From the NCBI RefSeq assembly GCF_037975245.1, contig NC_092573.1, positions 1,984,501-2,048,500 of the forward strand: a DNA stretch of 64,000 nucleotides. The letters are read 5' to 3'. A program made the translations under genes and the position numbers. The first letter of the stretch is position 1, and every line of letters begins with the position of its first letter. Source of the stretch: Apostichopus japonicus (lineage: Eukaryota > Echinodermata > Holothuroidea > Aspidochirotida > Stichopodidae). This document shows, piece after piece, positions 34,133-46,736 of this stretch. The notes under the pieces were generated by a model. The model was not told the DNA's origin. It saw nothing but the letters and a program-made list of their open reading frames with translations, and did not search any database.

Positions 34133-36254
34133 CTGGATATAAGGATCATAACACTGCTGAGCGTGTAAGCCGAAGCATATTGATCCATTTGCCAACTTGT
34201 TCCGTAGTTGAGATAAAAATATATGTATATATTTTAAAGTTATTTGTAGTACTTGTCAGATGTTTGTCTGGAATTGTTCAATCGACATTGTAAAATGCAT
34301 ACGTGCTCCTTTAAAGTTGATTGTTATCTGTTTGAGCAAGCTCAAAGCTTGCCAGCACTCATAGTGATTGATGTGTCTGTCACATACGACTTCTTTGTTA
34401 AGGTTGATAGTGCACACAGTTTGGAAGTGGCTCTGCAGACTTATTTGTCCGTCCTTTAAAGATCTCCAGTGTCTCAAGGGTCCCCAGGGTATCCAGGGTC
34501 CCCAGGGTCTAGACGCAGCAGGTGCTCTCCGGTAGAAGGTTCAATTTCTGTGTATTTCATGTTTACTCCCTATAAGCGTCTGTACTCCAAATATTGGGTA
34601 CCTCGTTCGCTATAGCTCAAGGCACTGGGTAAATCCCCGAAGTACTCATATACACCAATCTGTTTGCAGTGATCTGCTCTCCTCGGTGTCTGTACCATTA
34701 TGTATCACTGTATGCTTAAAACACACACACACGTACCTGATTTTTTTTTTTTTTTTTTTTTTTTTTTGCGAAAACACATCAATAATAATCAAAACTGACA
34801 TGTCACCCTCTGCACCAATTTGTTTTCTCAGAATTATAAATTTGAAATTAAATTTTCAGTCATAACCGGAAATTGAATAGCCTTGTCCATCGATACATTT
34901 CGTACTAACCTAAATAATTCATTTTTCGGTTTAAAAGTCCGGGAATCACACAGAACTTATTTTCTATTTAAAAAAAACGACGAGGCGTCGAACGTAGGGC
35001 GTTCAATAGACGTGGTTCAAATATGTGAACGCTCAGGGGCCATAAAAACTTGGGAATTACTCAATGGTTGGTTCAACACAAGTTTTCATTGCCGCCTGTG
35101 CAAATTATTTTACCTCAATGAAACGTTTAATAATATTAATTAACACTCCTTATTGACGGGGAATAATTCGGAACCTGTTAAACTTATGCGTCAAGACGAT
35201 CATGGCCTGTAATATTTAACAAAATTTTTTTTTTGTTGATATTCCAAGACATGCGGAGAACGTGTTGTTCGATTTACAAGATTTTGTGCAATATTGCTAG
35301 CCTCTTACGAGGCACATTCACCTATATTAACATTAAAACAGAAACTGTCACCTTGTCTCCAGTAGCTTGTATGTTGAAGAAGTATTTCGTTGTACTTTCT
35401 AAAATATAACTTACCATTCCGTACATCTTGTTTTTGGTTCAGTGTATATAATATATTTGGAAACGCCCATGATATAATCTGTGTCGTGTATACCAGACTA
35501 AAGCATTGATTATATTCGATAACAAAATAAAGAGTTTAAACAAAAATAACAAGTGAGACAAATATAATTCAACATATTTTTTATTTTGTCAACTCATGAG
35601 TTTTGTTGTTTCAAATCGACTAAATCAATACGTGCCCATTATCCCAAAACATTGCCATTTTCGTCTAGTTTTAGCTGTGTGTCATTTCCTATAAATTATT
35701 TCTACAAATGAGGTTGCAAACACATGATACAAATTAATACAAAATATAAATTATGTATATTTTATCCTCTGTATTGCTTCGTTTGACAAGCAGAGGGAAA
35801 ATATCCATAAACAAGACACTCGACCTTCAGTCAAGAATGAAAGAATCCTTATCGACATTAAATTGCATTAGAAGTCACGTTGGGTTCTTGAAATATTTGC
35901 ACAGACGGATTGGTCATGTTTTAAGCACATAAGTACTGCTCGGCGGGTAGATTTGGTCCAGGTGTAGACTTCCCTATACCGGCATACCGACTCGAAACCG
36001 GCGCACGGTAGTGTCCGGGGAGATGATCTTGGCGCCGATTTCTTCTTCGTCTCGAGAGATGCTATAGTATCGTCTGCAGGCACCAAATGCCCCACTTATT
36101 TCAACATCCGGTAGATATTTAAGCCTCGGTACGCACTCTGCTTCGGAACAGTTACCTCAAAGTCTCCATTCTCCCTCCGCAATCTCTGATATGATTCAAG
36201 CTTTGATACGATTGACTCTTCTGATATTTCTGTCCGAGAATCTCTTCACATTCT

Positions 36255-36374
36255 CACCCAACCCCAACCCCAACCCCAAACCCCACCCCCATCCCCCAAG
36301 CCCAACCCCAAGCCCAAGCCCAACCCCCCACCCCAAGCCCAACCCCCAACCCCAACCCCGATCCCCCTCTCCCA
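36255..36374. repeat. C-rich CCCAAC/CCCAAG low-complexity tract
   Basis: About 120 bases of CCCAACC- and CCCAAGC-type repeats. The minus strand reads as repeated GGGGTT-like blocks with many G-runs, so it could form G-quadruplexes. Open frames over it are artefacts of composition. Confidence 0.9.
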
Positions 36375-36856
36375 CCATATGGTCGCACTGCATATGTCAA
36401 TAAATCAGTTGTTATGTCTTAAACAAGGAGAGATCATTAATTTTGCGGTCGTTAGTGGTGTATATAAGAAAAAAATAATATAATATGAAAATGGAAATAT
36501 CCCCTTTCAGTCATACAACGTCAGGAATTATTAAATGCTCTCAGAAATTTGACCAAACGGTTCAACCAACCTCCAAATATCTTTCATATTATAGACTATT
36601 TGAATATTCTGTTTCTTGACTGCAAGGATGAGGCTGAAATATCAATAAGAAGTCAGTGAATAATATCCACCACCACCCCCTCCACCCGACCCCCGCTACA
36701 AAGACACACACTCACCGTGGATGCAAGGGCTCAGTAATCTATGTTAATAGACAGCGTAATAGTAATAACCATTGTTGCTACCTATACTCGAAAGGGGTTT
36801 GGATTGAATGGATATATTTTGATCACATAAAAAAGAAAGAAGATACATCAAGACAG

Positions 36857-36889
36857 ACACACACACACACGCACACACACACACACACA
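36857..36889. repeat. CA microsatellite
   Basis: About 16 CA units with one GC interruption. Confidence 0.92.
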
Positions 36890-37523
36890 ACGAATGAAAT
36901 GATTTATGAGACTGGACATTTTTAAGGTATAAAAAGTTGAAAAATGTTACGGGCAATTGTGAGTTTGCTGAAATGAACAAGGTTTAGTGAGACGGTTGAC
37001 TTTTAAATATACAAAGGAGATATAATTGCTGGCCGCTGTTCAAGCTATACATGGACAGGTTTCTGGCCAAGTCACGCACGTATACATTGTCACGTTGACA
37101 GGTAAAAGGGACGTGGCAAAATGGTTCGTCATTCGACATCAGTAGGTTTGGGGAAATGATGAATGGGAAACTTCCTGCATTTCAAGTTGTGTAACTTTGA
37201 ATATGACTTGACTGATAGCTGCAGGTTCTGTATAGTCAGTGACCACTTAATCTATATATCAAAGGTGTCGTCGTTCGTTTCAACTTGCTACATGTCACTG
37301 TCGTTTTGTTTAAATCTTCCAGAACGTCAATCTGTTAGTACAAACTTTTGTGGTGGTCATCCTATCAGAAACAGAGGAGGAATTCCACGCAGTCTGTTTA
37401 TTTCTGGAATATTTCACTATCAAATAGCGGATGTTAGTTTGGATGATTTTGATTTGACCGATTTGAAATAATTACACTAAAAACATTATTTTGAGAATGA
37501 TGAATATGACATCAAATTGAACT

Positions 37524-39353
37524 ATGATGTTTCTTAAATCATTCTTGTTTGCGTTGTTCCACGTAGGATTGGTGGCAACATCTATACATATCCAGCGAGG
37601 TATAGATGATACTAATGTTTTGGAGGGTGAAAAGGTTCTGTTGACCTGTGAGTTGAAGGATGTTGGATCTCGCAGAATTATCTGGTATCACGACGAAACG
37701 AAGTCAGTACTCACCATAGGGAGACATTTAAGGCGTTCCTTGGATTTAAATCGGAAGGGACGATATTCCATACGAGGAGGAGGTCAGAAAAGTGAGAAAT
37801 TCAATCTTCAGATATTGAATAGCCAGTTAAGAGATACAGGTAATTACATATGTGCATTGGAAGAGATGGGTACAATAATACCCTTAAGTCAGGGAACCCT
37901 GTCTGTGTTTCCTCTGCCCGATGACTCATCCCCAAGATGCCATGCTTCTTACCTGGCTGCATCTCCCGCCCATCCTCTTGGGTACGTCGACCTCACATGC
38001 TCGTGGAGTGGTCCTACGGGTGTCGACTTCCAAGGGGAGTGGTATCGAAATGGAGTCGTCCTCAAGAAGCAATCACATTCATCATCAAAGGTTCATCTTC
38101 AACATTTGCTTGATGAAGAAGAAGATGACGTTACGTTTTCTTGCCTCATATCGAGTCCGCACTCTCAGTCTTGGAGACGCTCCTGTTCTGTAACGCCACT
38201 TCAAGGATCTGGTCAAATGGTTCGTATACAACCTTTGGCAAACAAGGAAGTAATCGGCCACAACGCCACGTTCAAGTGCATAGCGAAAAATGCCACCAAT
38301 GTTACATGGTATCTGGATGCAATGTCGGCGGCTACGTTTATGGAATCTGGTCGTTTTCAGATAAGTGAAAACAATAGTCTCATCATCTTGAGAGACTTAC
38401 AGGAGATAGACAACGGTACAAAGCTGACATGTTCAGCGGAATTCATTGACGGATCGCATATTTCTACTTTTCAAATACTGTCGCTCTCTACCGAGTCGGA
38501 GTTTGAATCTACAGCTTCCCAATCCACAATAGCGTTTGGGCTAGCGAGAGCTGGGCTACCAAAATCAATGTTGTTGTTGCCGATCACTGGAACATGCATT
38601 GTTTTCCTATCGATATTGATTTTGATAATTGCTATTAGTTATCGGAAGAAGGAGGGAGAAAGAAATAACCCACTTAAAAATAACTCACTGAAGAGGAGGC
38701 AGAGGGAGGTACTTCGCGAAAACGTACGCGTTGATCCCGAGGTAGAGTATCCATGCATCTCCAAGGAGGACAATGGGGGCTCAGAATGTGTCAGGGAGGA
38801 ATGGGTTCACGTGAAGAAAGCAAGTGACAATTCAACATCTGACTATAAAGTTGTCACGGGTTTCAGAAAACTGATACCTACGCCCGAACAGATCTTACCT
38901 CATTATGCAAAACCAAACAAATCTAAGCAGCCCGAGACAACAAATCGAGACAAGATTATCAGCTTAGGGAGTGATAATATCAGCTTCTATGAAAATGTCT
39001 CCAAGCACAACTCTCTGACGTCACAGATGTCAAAAGATAGCATCTACCTACCGACTTTAAATTCCGAAGCGATTTACGAGGCGTTGCCAAGAGTGACTAA
39101 TTCCACCGCTAAACTTGAAGAAGAAGCAGAAGAAGAACAAGAGGAGGAAGATAAAGAAGGAAAAGAAGGAGCTAATTTGAAGAAGACTCTTGGGGATGAT
39201 GAAATGATATCAGAAACTATTTATGCTGAAATCGAAGAAAAGCTTGCAGACGATTTGAAGGATATAGATCATGTGTCAACAGGTTCCGCACTTTACAAGA
39301 ACAAACAGTCACAGAAAGGAGAAGAAATATATGAAGCCATTGATGAGATGTAA
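37524..39353 (+). CDS. Type I membrane receptor with three Ig domains and a tyrosine-rich tail, single exon, 609 aa
   Basis: A signal peptide occupies residues 1-20 (FLKSFLFALFHVGLVA). Three Ig-like domains follow: C42/W54/C110 with the V-type DTGNYIC end, C159/W173/C207, and C252/W262/C303. N-glycosylation sequons include NAT and NVT near residues 247-261. A membrane helix covers about 349-372, followed by basic residues YRKK. The 237-residue cytoplasmic tail has nine tyrosines, including SDYKVV (441), YENV (489), YEAL (518), TIYAEI (567), YKNK (591) and YEAI (603), plus an acidic run at 531-547. These resemble SH2-docking, ITIM and ITSM motifs, so signalling through tyrosine phosphorylation is inferred. 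No ortholog is named. The intron-free frame could reflect retroposition or a lineage-specific family. Confidence 0.82.
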   Translation: MMFLKSFLFALFHVGLVATSIHIQRGIDDTNVLEGEKVLLTCELKDVGSRRIIWYHDETKSVLTIGRHLRRSLDLNRKGRYSIRGGGQKSEKFNLQILNSQLRDTGNYICALEEMGTIIPLSQGTLSVFPLPDDSSPRCHASYLAASPAHPLGYVDLTCSWSGPTGVDFQGEWYRNGVVLKKQSHSSSKVHLQHLLDEEEDDVTFSCLISSPHSQSWRRSCSVTPLQGSGQMVRIQPLANKEVIGHNATFKCIAKNATNVTWYLDAMSAATFMESGRFQISENNSLIILRDLQEIDNGTKLTCSAEFIDGSHISTFQILSLSTESEFESTASQSTIAFGLARAGLPKSMLLLPITGTCIVFLSILILIIAISYRKKEGERNNPLKNNSLKRRQREVLRENVRVDPEVEYPCISKEDNGGSECVREEWVHVKKASDNSTSDYKVVTGFRKLIPTPEQILPHYAKPNKSKQPETTNRDKIISLGSDNISFYENVSKHNSLTSQMSKDSIYLPTLNSEAIYEALPRVTNSTAKLEEEAEEEQEEEDKEGKEGANLKKTLGDDEMISETIYAEIEEKLADDLKDIDHVSTGSALYKNKQSQKGEEIYEAIDEM

Positions 39354-40106
39354 ATCATATACTTAAATATGAAATATCTTTGAGCCTGGCAGATTTTTGA
39401 ATTACCATTTGAAGCAACTTGTATTTTACGAGAGATTCTTTGCCGGGATTTTTGTTAAACTATTTGCCGTTGCCATATATCCCCATGCTACTTCCATTCT
39501 CATCTATGCCATGCATGTTTGGCCAGTGAACTTAGAAGAGAAAGTTAACTATTTCGAAATCAAATAGCTCTTCTTATCAAGAAAACTTGTGTAAAAGTAA
39601 GTTGGCCTGACGTTTCGATCCTAGCAGGATCTTCTTCAAAGGCTAACAACAAAATGCTGCAAGAACACTGCAAGAAAAATTGCAGCAATTTGAAAAAAAA
39701 CTGCAAATTTGAAAAAAAACTGCAAGAAAAATTGTATAAAATGTCATCATGTACTCTCGTACAAGTATGTCACTTGTGTGGTTCTTGGTTTTCTGCCATG
39801 TATATGTAACGTCACGCGCCGGCGAGTGACACGTCGTATGTCATTTAATACGTGTAAGATGTTCATGACGAACGAAGTCAATGTTCTTTCTGTATTTTTA
39901 TGTCGCACATTGCTGTTCGTGCTCCGAGATATCCCTTTCACCCTGTATGTAAGGTTATACTGTTAAGCTTTGGTCATTGAGACCATATAGCTGAATGACG
40001 TATCATTTGTAGCGTATCTTGTTTGTTTGACCATGGCCTCCATAGTTTGACCGTCTCTCTGTTTTGTATTTGAAGTAATCCCAGCATGCATTACAATATG
40101 CCTCAC
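39354..40106. other. Region downstream of the Ig receptor
   Basis: Contains an imperfect short repeat at 39650-39740 (copies of CTGCAAGAAAAATTG and TTGAAAAAAAACTGCAA) and, just before it, a motif at 39604-39645 (CCTGACGTTTCGATCC) like those found at the ends of some invertebrate repeats. No gene is apparent. Confidence 0.35.
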
Positions 40107-40759
40107 CAAGGGCGGCGGAACCGGGGGGCACAGGTGGCACGTGCTCCCCCCACTTTTCCTCAGGTTAAAAATGTGCCCTTTTTCTACATAAAAATTGAGG
40201 TGTCTCAAGGTAGCAAGAGGCCAGGGAACCAGAATGAACACTCGGGAAGGGCCGTTTCCGGCCATCTGAGGGGTTTGTAAAACCAAAATTTTTCTAGTAC
40301 GCTCCGCGCCAACTGATGGTGGCGCTCCGCTCAGATAGTCGTGCATACAACTTTGCGAATCCTGGCTACGCCCCTGACTTTTAATGAATTTCTGTAGGTC
40401 AAACTCAAAGCTATTTCGAATGGAAAAAAAATGTTAAGATATTAACAAGAAATAAACTCTAATTCGGAAGATTCCTACATTAGCAACTAGCATGATTTCA
40501 CCTCATTTTGTCTCAAAAGAAAACTTGTTCCTTGTTTCCCAATTTGCACATTGAATATTGCAGTGCTAGTATGCATATTTTCCTTGAGGGGGGGGGGGGG
40601 GTGTTGATGGAGTGATGTGTATACGCAAATAAGATAATATAATAAGAGTTATAAAGGGTACTAAATATAAGGCTGCATCAGTCCAATCGAATTTCTGCAA
40701 AGTGCCCTTTGATGTCGGTGCCCCCCCCCCCCAGATTAAAAGTGCTTCCGCCGCCCTTG
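40107..40759. mobile_element. hAT-type MITE, 653 bp (family copy 2, inverted)
   Basis: Termini are CAAGGGCGGCGGAACC and GCTTCCGCCGCCCTTG, with perfect 8-bp target duplications TGCCTCAC at 40099-40106 and 40760-40767. It is the reverse-complement counterpart of the element at 15750-16385, collinear from end to end with few substitutions, differing mainly in homopolymer length and a short insertion near 40632. Confidence 0.94.
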
Positions 40760-40767
40760 TGCCTCAC

Positions 40768-42066
40768 GTAGTAATGGATGCAAAGGATACAAAACTGTAG
40801 GGATGCTTTAACTATCCTTTTATTCATTACTTATGTAGAATGTAGGTTAACCGACAATGTCACGTATTATGTTAGAGGGTTAAATAATGGTCACACAAGT
40901 CAAATTTTTAAGGGACGGTTTTTTTGTGGGGGGCGCACTTTCACAAAATAAAATATGATATCCCGTGTCTAATTCAACTGAAAAACTATATGAGATCCAA
41001 GCAGCTGAGCAGATTAAGCTGAGATATTCACAAAAGTCGATTCTTAAATATCTAACAATGAAACGTCCAAATTAATGGACAAATTCCATAGATCTTTTTT
41101 TTTTTTTTTTTTTTTTAGGCTATCCGGCTTATTTCAAGAGGTTAAAACCTCTTTTCACAATTGTCTTCTTCCTGTAGTGTGTCGTTTAGTTTGACATTTC
41201 CTTGCCCTCCTGTGCGTATATGATTTTATAATTACAGAGGAAATTAATTGATTTCCTTTCAAATCCAAACTGTAACATTATTGAACATATGAATAAAGGA
41301 AGAGACTTGTCATACATCCAATTATGAGGGATTGCATGTGGATGCATGTATAAATTGGCTGAAAAGTAGATCTATTCAATGAAACTTGAACATAAGATTA
41401 TTCATAATTTCGAGCGTGACAAATGATTTTAGATTATTCTACATGTACGCTTCCCATACGCTGTGAATTTACCGCTCTTCACTCCCTCTGTACATAAACG
41501 CAACTGTTATGAGGGAGATAGACCAGCCAATCGGGAAGAAACTGACGCACACAATTGCAGTATACAGGTGTGTAGGGGTTTGTACATATATACTCGTTCG
41601 ACTCACTATAAAAAGTGTAGCTTCTACGGCAGGGTTAATTTTGGAATCCGAACACATAAACTAATACTGTAAACAAACAGAACAGTACACAAAGACAGAT
41701 TATTTCTCACAGACGGAAGCAGGAGACATGCAGTGACCTGGAGACTAGGGGGGGTGGGGTGGGGTGGGGGGTTGGAGCGCTTGACTTCAGCTGGGTTTTG
41801 CCCCAGACCTGGCACCACTCATCTCTGGAAGATCCCTTCAATATTAATACTCCTTCCATAATTGTGCTATCCCCGCCAATGGGTTTAGCTTGCATGCACC
41901 CTGTATACCGAAATTCCTAAGCTAGGGGCCCTCCCCCTCCCCCTCCCTCACCCCTCCACTCCCCTCCCGCCCCCTCCCCCTCCCCTCCACCTCCAGCTCC
42001 TTCTCCCTCTCCCCTCCCCACCCCCTAATAAAGAAAGATATTGCGTTCGGACGAAAATTACACTTA
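40768..42066. other. Intergenic region with homopolymer and pyrimidine tracts
   Basis: Contains a 22-base T-run at 41095-41116, a G-rich stretch near 41748-41772 and a C/T tract at 41929-42026. No gene was recognised. Confidence 0.35.
41929..42026. repeat. Polypyrimidine (CCCCTC-type) tract
   Basis: Nearly 100 bases that are almost all C and T on the + strand, rich in CCCCTCC units. Such mirror-like tracts can adopt triplex structures. Function is unknown. Confidence 0.9.
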
Positions 42067-42322
42067 GGCGCGGATCTAGGGGGTAGCGTGAGATGAACAA
42101 CACCTTTCCAATCCTACATTAAAATAAAGAGTACTATTAGTCCAACCTTTTATTTGACCTATAATTGATAGCCTACTTGTGCCTCGGAAATGCACAATTT
42201 CAGGCCTAAATCCTTCAATTTTGTTTCTGTCGGAGGTGGCTTTAGATCCTTCAAACGAGGTATGGATTGAACGACTTCATGGCCTCACACTCTCCATTTT
42301 TTAAATCCTGGATACGCCACTG
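42067..42322. mobile_element. Probable hAT-type MITE with a trimmed left end
   Basis: The right end CCTGGATACGCCACTG and left end GGCGCGGATCTAGG are partly complementary. The flanks read ACACTTA (42060-42066) and ACACTTAT (42323-42330), so the target duplication survives apart from one base. The left element appears to have lost its first few bases. Confidence 0.58.
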
Positions 42323-43612
42323 ACACTTATGCTGTAAGTAAATTTACCAGCTGCCTGAACCAAGTAACAAAGCTGGGCATTCCCCCTTGTCGATATTTAT
42401 CTATATTATTTCTTAAAACTTATTAATGCAGAACAATGAGAATTACCAATACAGAACCCCAAAAAACACAGGGACGTTTTCATAATAAAGCGAGACATGG
42501 CATATCTTTTTTTACCCGAATAAGGAAGCAGCCCTTATATCAAAAATTAACAATCTAGACAACATGAAGAACGTATTTGCCGTAAACAGGAAAAATAAAC
42601 TGGAGTGGATTTTCGGAGAGAATAATGGCATCTGTTTGCCTTTCTCTTGACTTGTCAAGCTATGATGCATGGGATACATGCGGCTACTCTCTTAGTCAAC
42701 AAGTGCTTGTAGAGTATCCGGTATGAACAAGCTCCTGCCATGACGTAAGCTCAGCAAATATATAGAAAATTACCTATATACGTTAATCCAGTTAATGTTT
42801 ACAAATAAATTTGTGGTTGGCTCAATTTTGTTATAATATAGTTAATACATATTTCCTTTCATTTTACGCTATATTTGTGATAGGTTCTAAAGCTAACGTT
42901 TAACATGTGTTTGATGATCAGAATCTGTTGGTACTCCTACCATTAACCCCCACCCTTCCCCTGGGCCCCACCATGCTTCCCCTTCCCCTCCCTCTGGCCC
43001 CCAGCCCTTCCGCATCCTCACGTTGTCTTTTAGCTAAGATCATGTGTAATATCTAAGCCCATGGGCTTTTCGTTACACAGTGTAGTAGCCCTTTACATGA
43101 GATCACTTACCAACCGTAACCTTAATCATGTGTGGTATCTGTTCCCTTTCCAACGGACTCGTGGTACCAACACTTGACGTGCACCATCATGGTTACAAGG
43201 TGACTTGGTAGATAAATATCGGCTGGGGTTGAGAGTGAATAAAGTTACTTGGTTTATACGTGGCCAGGCTTTATCTTTTGGGACTTTTCTTAGAAAGAGT
43301 ATATATACTCGCTCTCTGCAAACAATATATAAACAGTTATGAATCCTGAAGGTATACAGTCTGTTACTCTAGTCTCACAGCCGGACTTACCTTGCGTGGG
43401 TGTTGGTAGTGGGGGGGGGGGGGCGGTCAAGCGAAGTGTGGGGGCATTAAACATACCCTATAAATGAAAATAATATAACGATATACACCATATAACCTTG
43501 GTAAATAAACATGATCACGAAAACATATCTCAGGTATTCAGAGTGAATATCATAACCCCGATCTTTATAAAACGGCGATTTAAAAAAATCTAATCTATAG
43601 AAAAAATCTAAA

Positions 43613-43615
<3 letters not shown>

Positions 43616-43680
<65 letters not shown>
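43616..43680. repeat. AT microsatellite
   Basis: About 65 bases of TA repeat with one interruption. Confidence 0.95.
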
Positions 43681-43685
<5 letters not shown>

Positions 43686-46573
43686 ACATGTCGCAAAACA
43701 TGAATTTTTCTCCCAGATCTGATGGGATTATGCTAACCTCGTTAGGGTATAGTCTAGCTCCATTGGTAGAGAAACGTGACAATGTCCTTCAGTATCATGC
43801 CACCTCAAATTTAATTTCAAATATTTGTCGGCATATTGAGTCGTTTTTCAAGGTTTGCGTTGGTGCATATGCATTTGTGTCTGTCGATGGAGTGAAAGCT
43901 GTCGCCTAGAAATTCCGAATAGTTAAGGAAGGAAATGAGTAGATGGATACGAATCATGTCCCCAGAGATAAACAAGGCTCATGCTCTTCCAAAATATCAG
44001 CCTAAATACAATATCAGTATTATTAGATCAAATATATTTCAATATTGACGAAGCAAATAAATAGGTTTGTTTACCGCACAGTGGTTGTGCCGTTATATAT
44101 TGTAATGGTTGTATTCAAATTCTGCAAGCAAGCTTCTGCAAGATCTCTGTTGATAACTTATTAAATCTCATAAAGTGTTATTTATTTCTGTTGAAGATTT
44201 GATTTGTCCCATTTACACAGCTTTTTTTATCATCTCTCGAGCATGCACAGGGTGAATTAAGGCAAAACAAATCATGTTTTATCTTGTAGACGGTCAGAAA
44301 CACTGCAGTCATGACAGGTTGTATTTCTATACAACATTTGAGAAATGACCTATTAAAAATCTTAGGCTCATCGTTCGAAGTGGCTGGTGTACTAACTCTA
44401 ACATATACAAACCATTTGGTCAAGTTCCTCAAATATTTCAAAAATATTTCAAATGCAACACAAAAACCATGGTGGATTTTACCAGAATTTATAAGAAAAA
44501 AGAAAAGAAAAGAGAACAGTGGATAAACATTAACATTAATGCTTGCACTGAGGAGCCGACATCATCATCAATTTAGCCTTAAATGAGCATTACAGTAAAT
44601 TTCACATATTTTAAAGCTGAATAACTGGAAACCCGAAATAGCTACAAAAGCATTGCTACAGCACTCATTATTTCCCTTTCTATACTTGGGTTATGGCACA
44701 TCAAGTCTAATATTCTGTCTCAAGTCATACTTTAACTGGAAATAGCATTGCCAAATGTGAAGCAACTACCCCTACCCACCCACCCACCCACCCAAATCCT
44801 CGCAGCGCTCTTATCAGGCACACACTGCGAAACAGTGCTTTAAGTTTATAAACGGATTATAAGTAAACACAATTAACGGCGGAGAAGGTGTTATATAATG
44901 ATTAAATTGAGTATATAACACATATGCTGTTGCGTGCGGTATCATCACGTGACGACTGGTAGCTCGAAATTTCATAAATATTGGAAGTGAGAGTATATTG
45001 GTGCGTACACATGAGGATTCTTTGCGACCGCTTTGTCCCATCCACCCCACACCCTCCTTTTTTTTGCTCCTAACATACATGGACATAACCACCGAATCCT
45101 TGTACGTAACTACCCATAGGTATACCAAATGAAGGTTATGAGCTATATTATTCATATTACCCAATGCTAAAAGCTTGTATATGTAACAAACAGCGGGACA
45201 ACGCGACATACGTGCATACATTCAAAAGGGCAAGTACATACGGTGGTACATTGTTGAGACTGTATTTCTGCTCTGCGGTCTAATTCAAGTCGAAATCCAA
45301 TTTTTATTTCTTTCTCCCAACCCCCCCCCCCCCCACCCCCCACCCTCTCTCGCTCTCTCTCTTTCTCTTGTTTTAACATTTTTACTATTTTCTTTTTGCA
45401 AAAAAAGCTTATTTACTGAAAGTCCTGGCACTTGTGTAGGTAACACTTCTTATCGATTAAGATTCAAAAAGCACGGACTAGTTTCCAATTCTAAAGAAAG
45501 ATTTCTACTTTTAGAGATATTCTTAAAATAAAATATAATTTTTTAACTTTTTCAAAATGTACATCAGGCAGGCTTCAGTGGATAAACATATCTATTTTTG
45601 GGGGTGATACATATTTTAACTTAAACATGACGAATCTAAATATACTTTAAGAGTCATTCAACAATCTATAAGTGTCAATCCACCCACTTTATCAGTGATG
45701 ATCAAACTAAAAAGCAATCCCTCTTTCTTTTTTTTCTCAAGTATCTCGCTCGATTGTTCCCAAATTCCGAACCTCCGGGAAAACAACCAACTATCACAGT
45801 TGATATTACAAAACAGCTCAAAAGGAAGAGAACAAGGAAAAGAAGAAGAGAGGAAGAAGACGAGCAAAACAAAAGTGAGAGGGCGGAGATATAGTTGTCT
45901 TAATGTCAAACGATGTGATTATTCTTAGTCAAGTGGTTACAAAATATATGAAGAATTAATGTCTTTTATTTTAACATCTTTTATTTTGTCAAAGAATATT
46001 GCAATGATATATGCCCACGTGATTAGCAGTCCTTTTTTTTAAAGAATTATCTACTTTGCATAATTTAAGTTTATCAATACAAACACACACACTCACGCAA
46101 TTGTGTTTCACATTCAGACTGAGGACCCTATTGTTTAGTCCATTGTTCATATCCACGCACCCTAATCTCCCAAAATACCTGAGAGCAATATAATTCCCCT
46201 GAGGCCGCGTCGATTCCTTTGAATGACTTATGAGGACTTGGAATTCCTTTGTTAAATAAGTCCTCAGTTAGACTACAAAACGAGTAAACAAACACACACA
46301 CAGAGAGCCAGAGAGAGAGAGAGAGAGAAATAATAACAGGCAAAAGTTCGACATTAAGCTGTTAGGTAAGTATAAATTTTGACGAGATAAGGGATAAACA
46401 TTAGTTATCTGTTAGGTTATGCGTGTATCATCAAAATAACAGACATTAAACGCCAGCAAAGATAGACTATACCTCCATAGAAGAGATAAAAAATAACTAA
46501 AGAAGTGGCCGGAAGGATCATATATCTTTACATTGTACTTAAATTATTCGAAAGTCTTCAATCTTAGAAAAAT

Positions 46574-46736
<163 letters not shown>

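Larger units (their letters stand above)
34133..37523. other. Intergenic region between the receptor and Ig genes
   Basis: Contains a 27-base T-run at 34741-34767, AATAAA at 35526 as a possible but distant polyadenylation signal, a C-rich tract at 36255-36374 and a CA microsatellite at 36857-36889. No gene was recognised. Confidence 0.4.

Noticed and set aside
35868-36095. Minus-strand open frame with a CAGFESVCRYREVY segment
   Set aside because: No convincing splice sites, membrane or domain signal, and no recognised family; kept out for lack of support.
36255-36374. Telomere-like GGGGTT repeat
   Set aside because: Irregular units and animal context; animal telomeres use TTAGGG.
36191-36403. 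Pro/Asn/Lys-rich open frame
   Set aside because: Translation of the CCCAAC tract.
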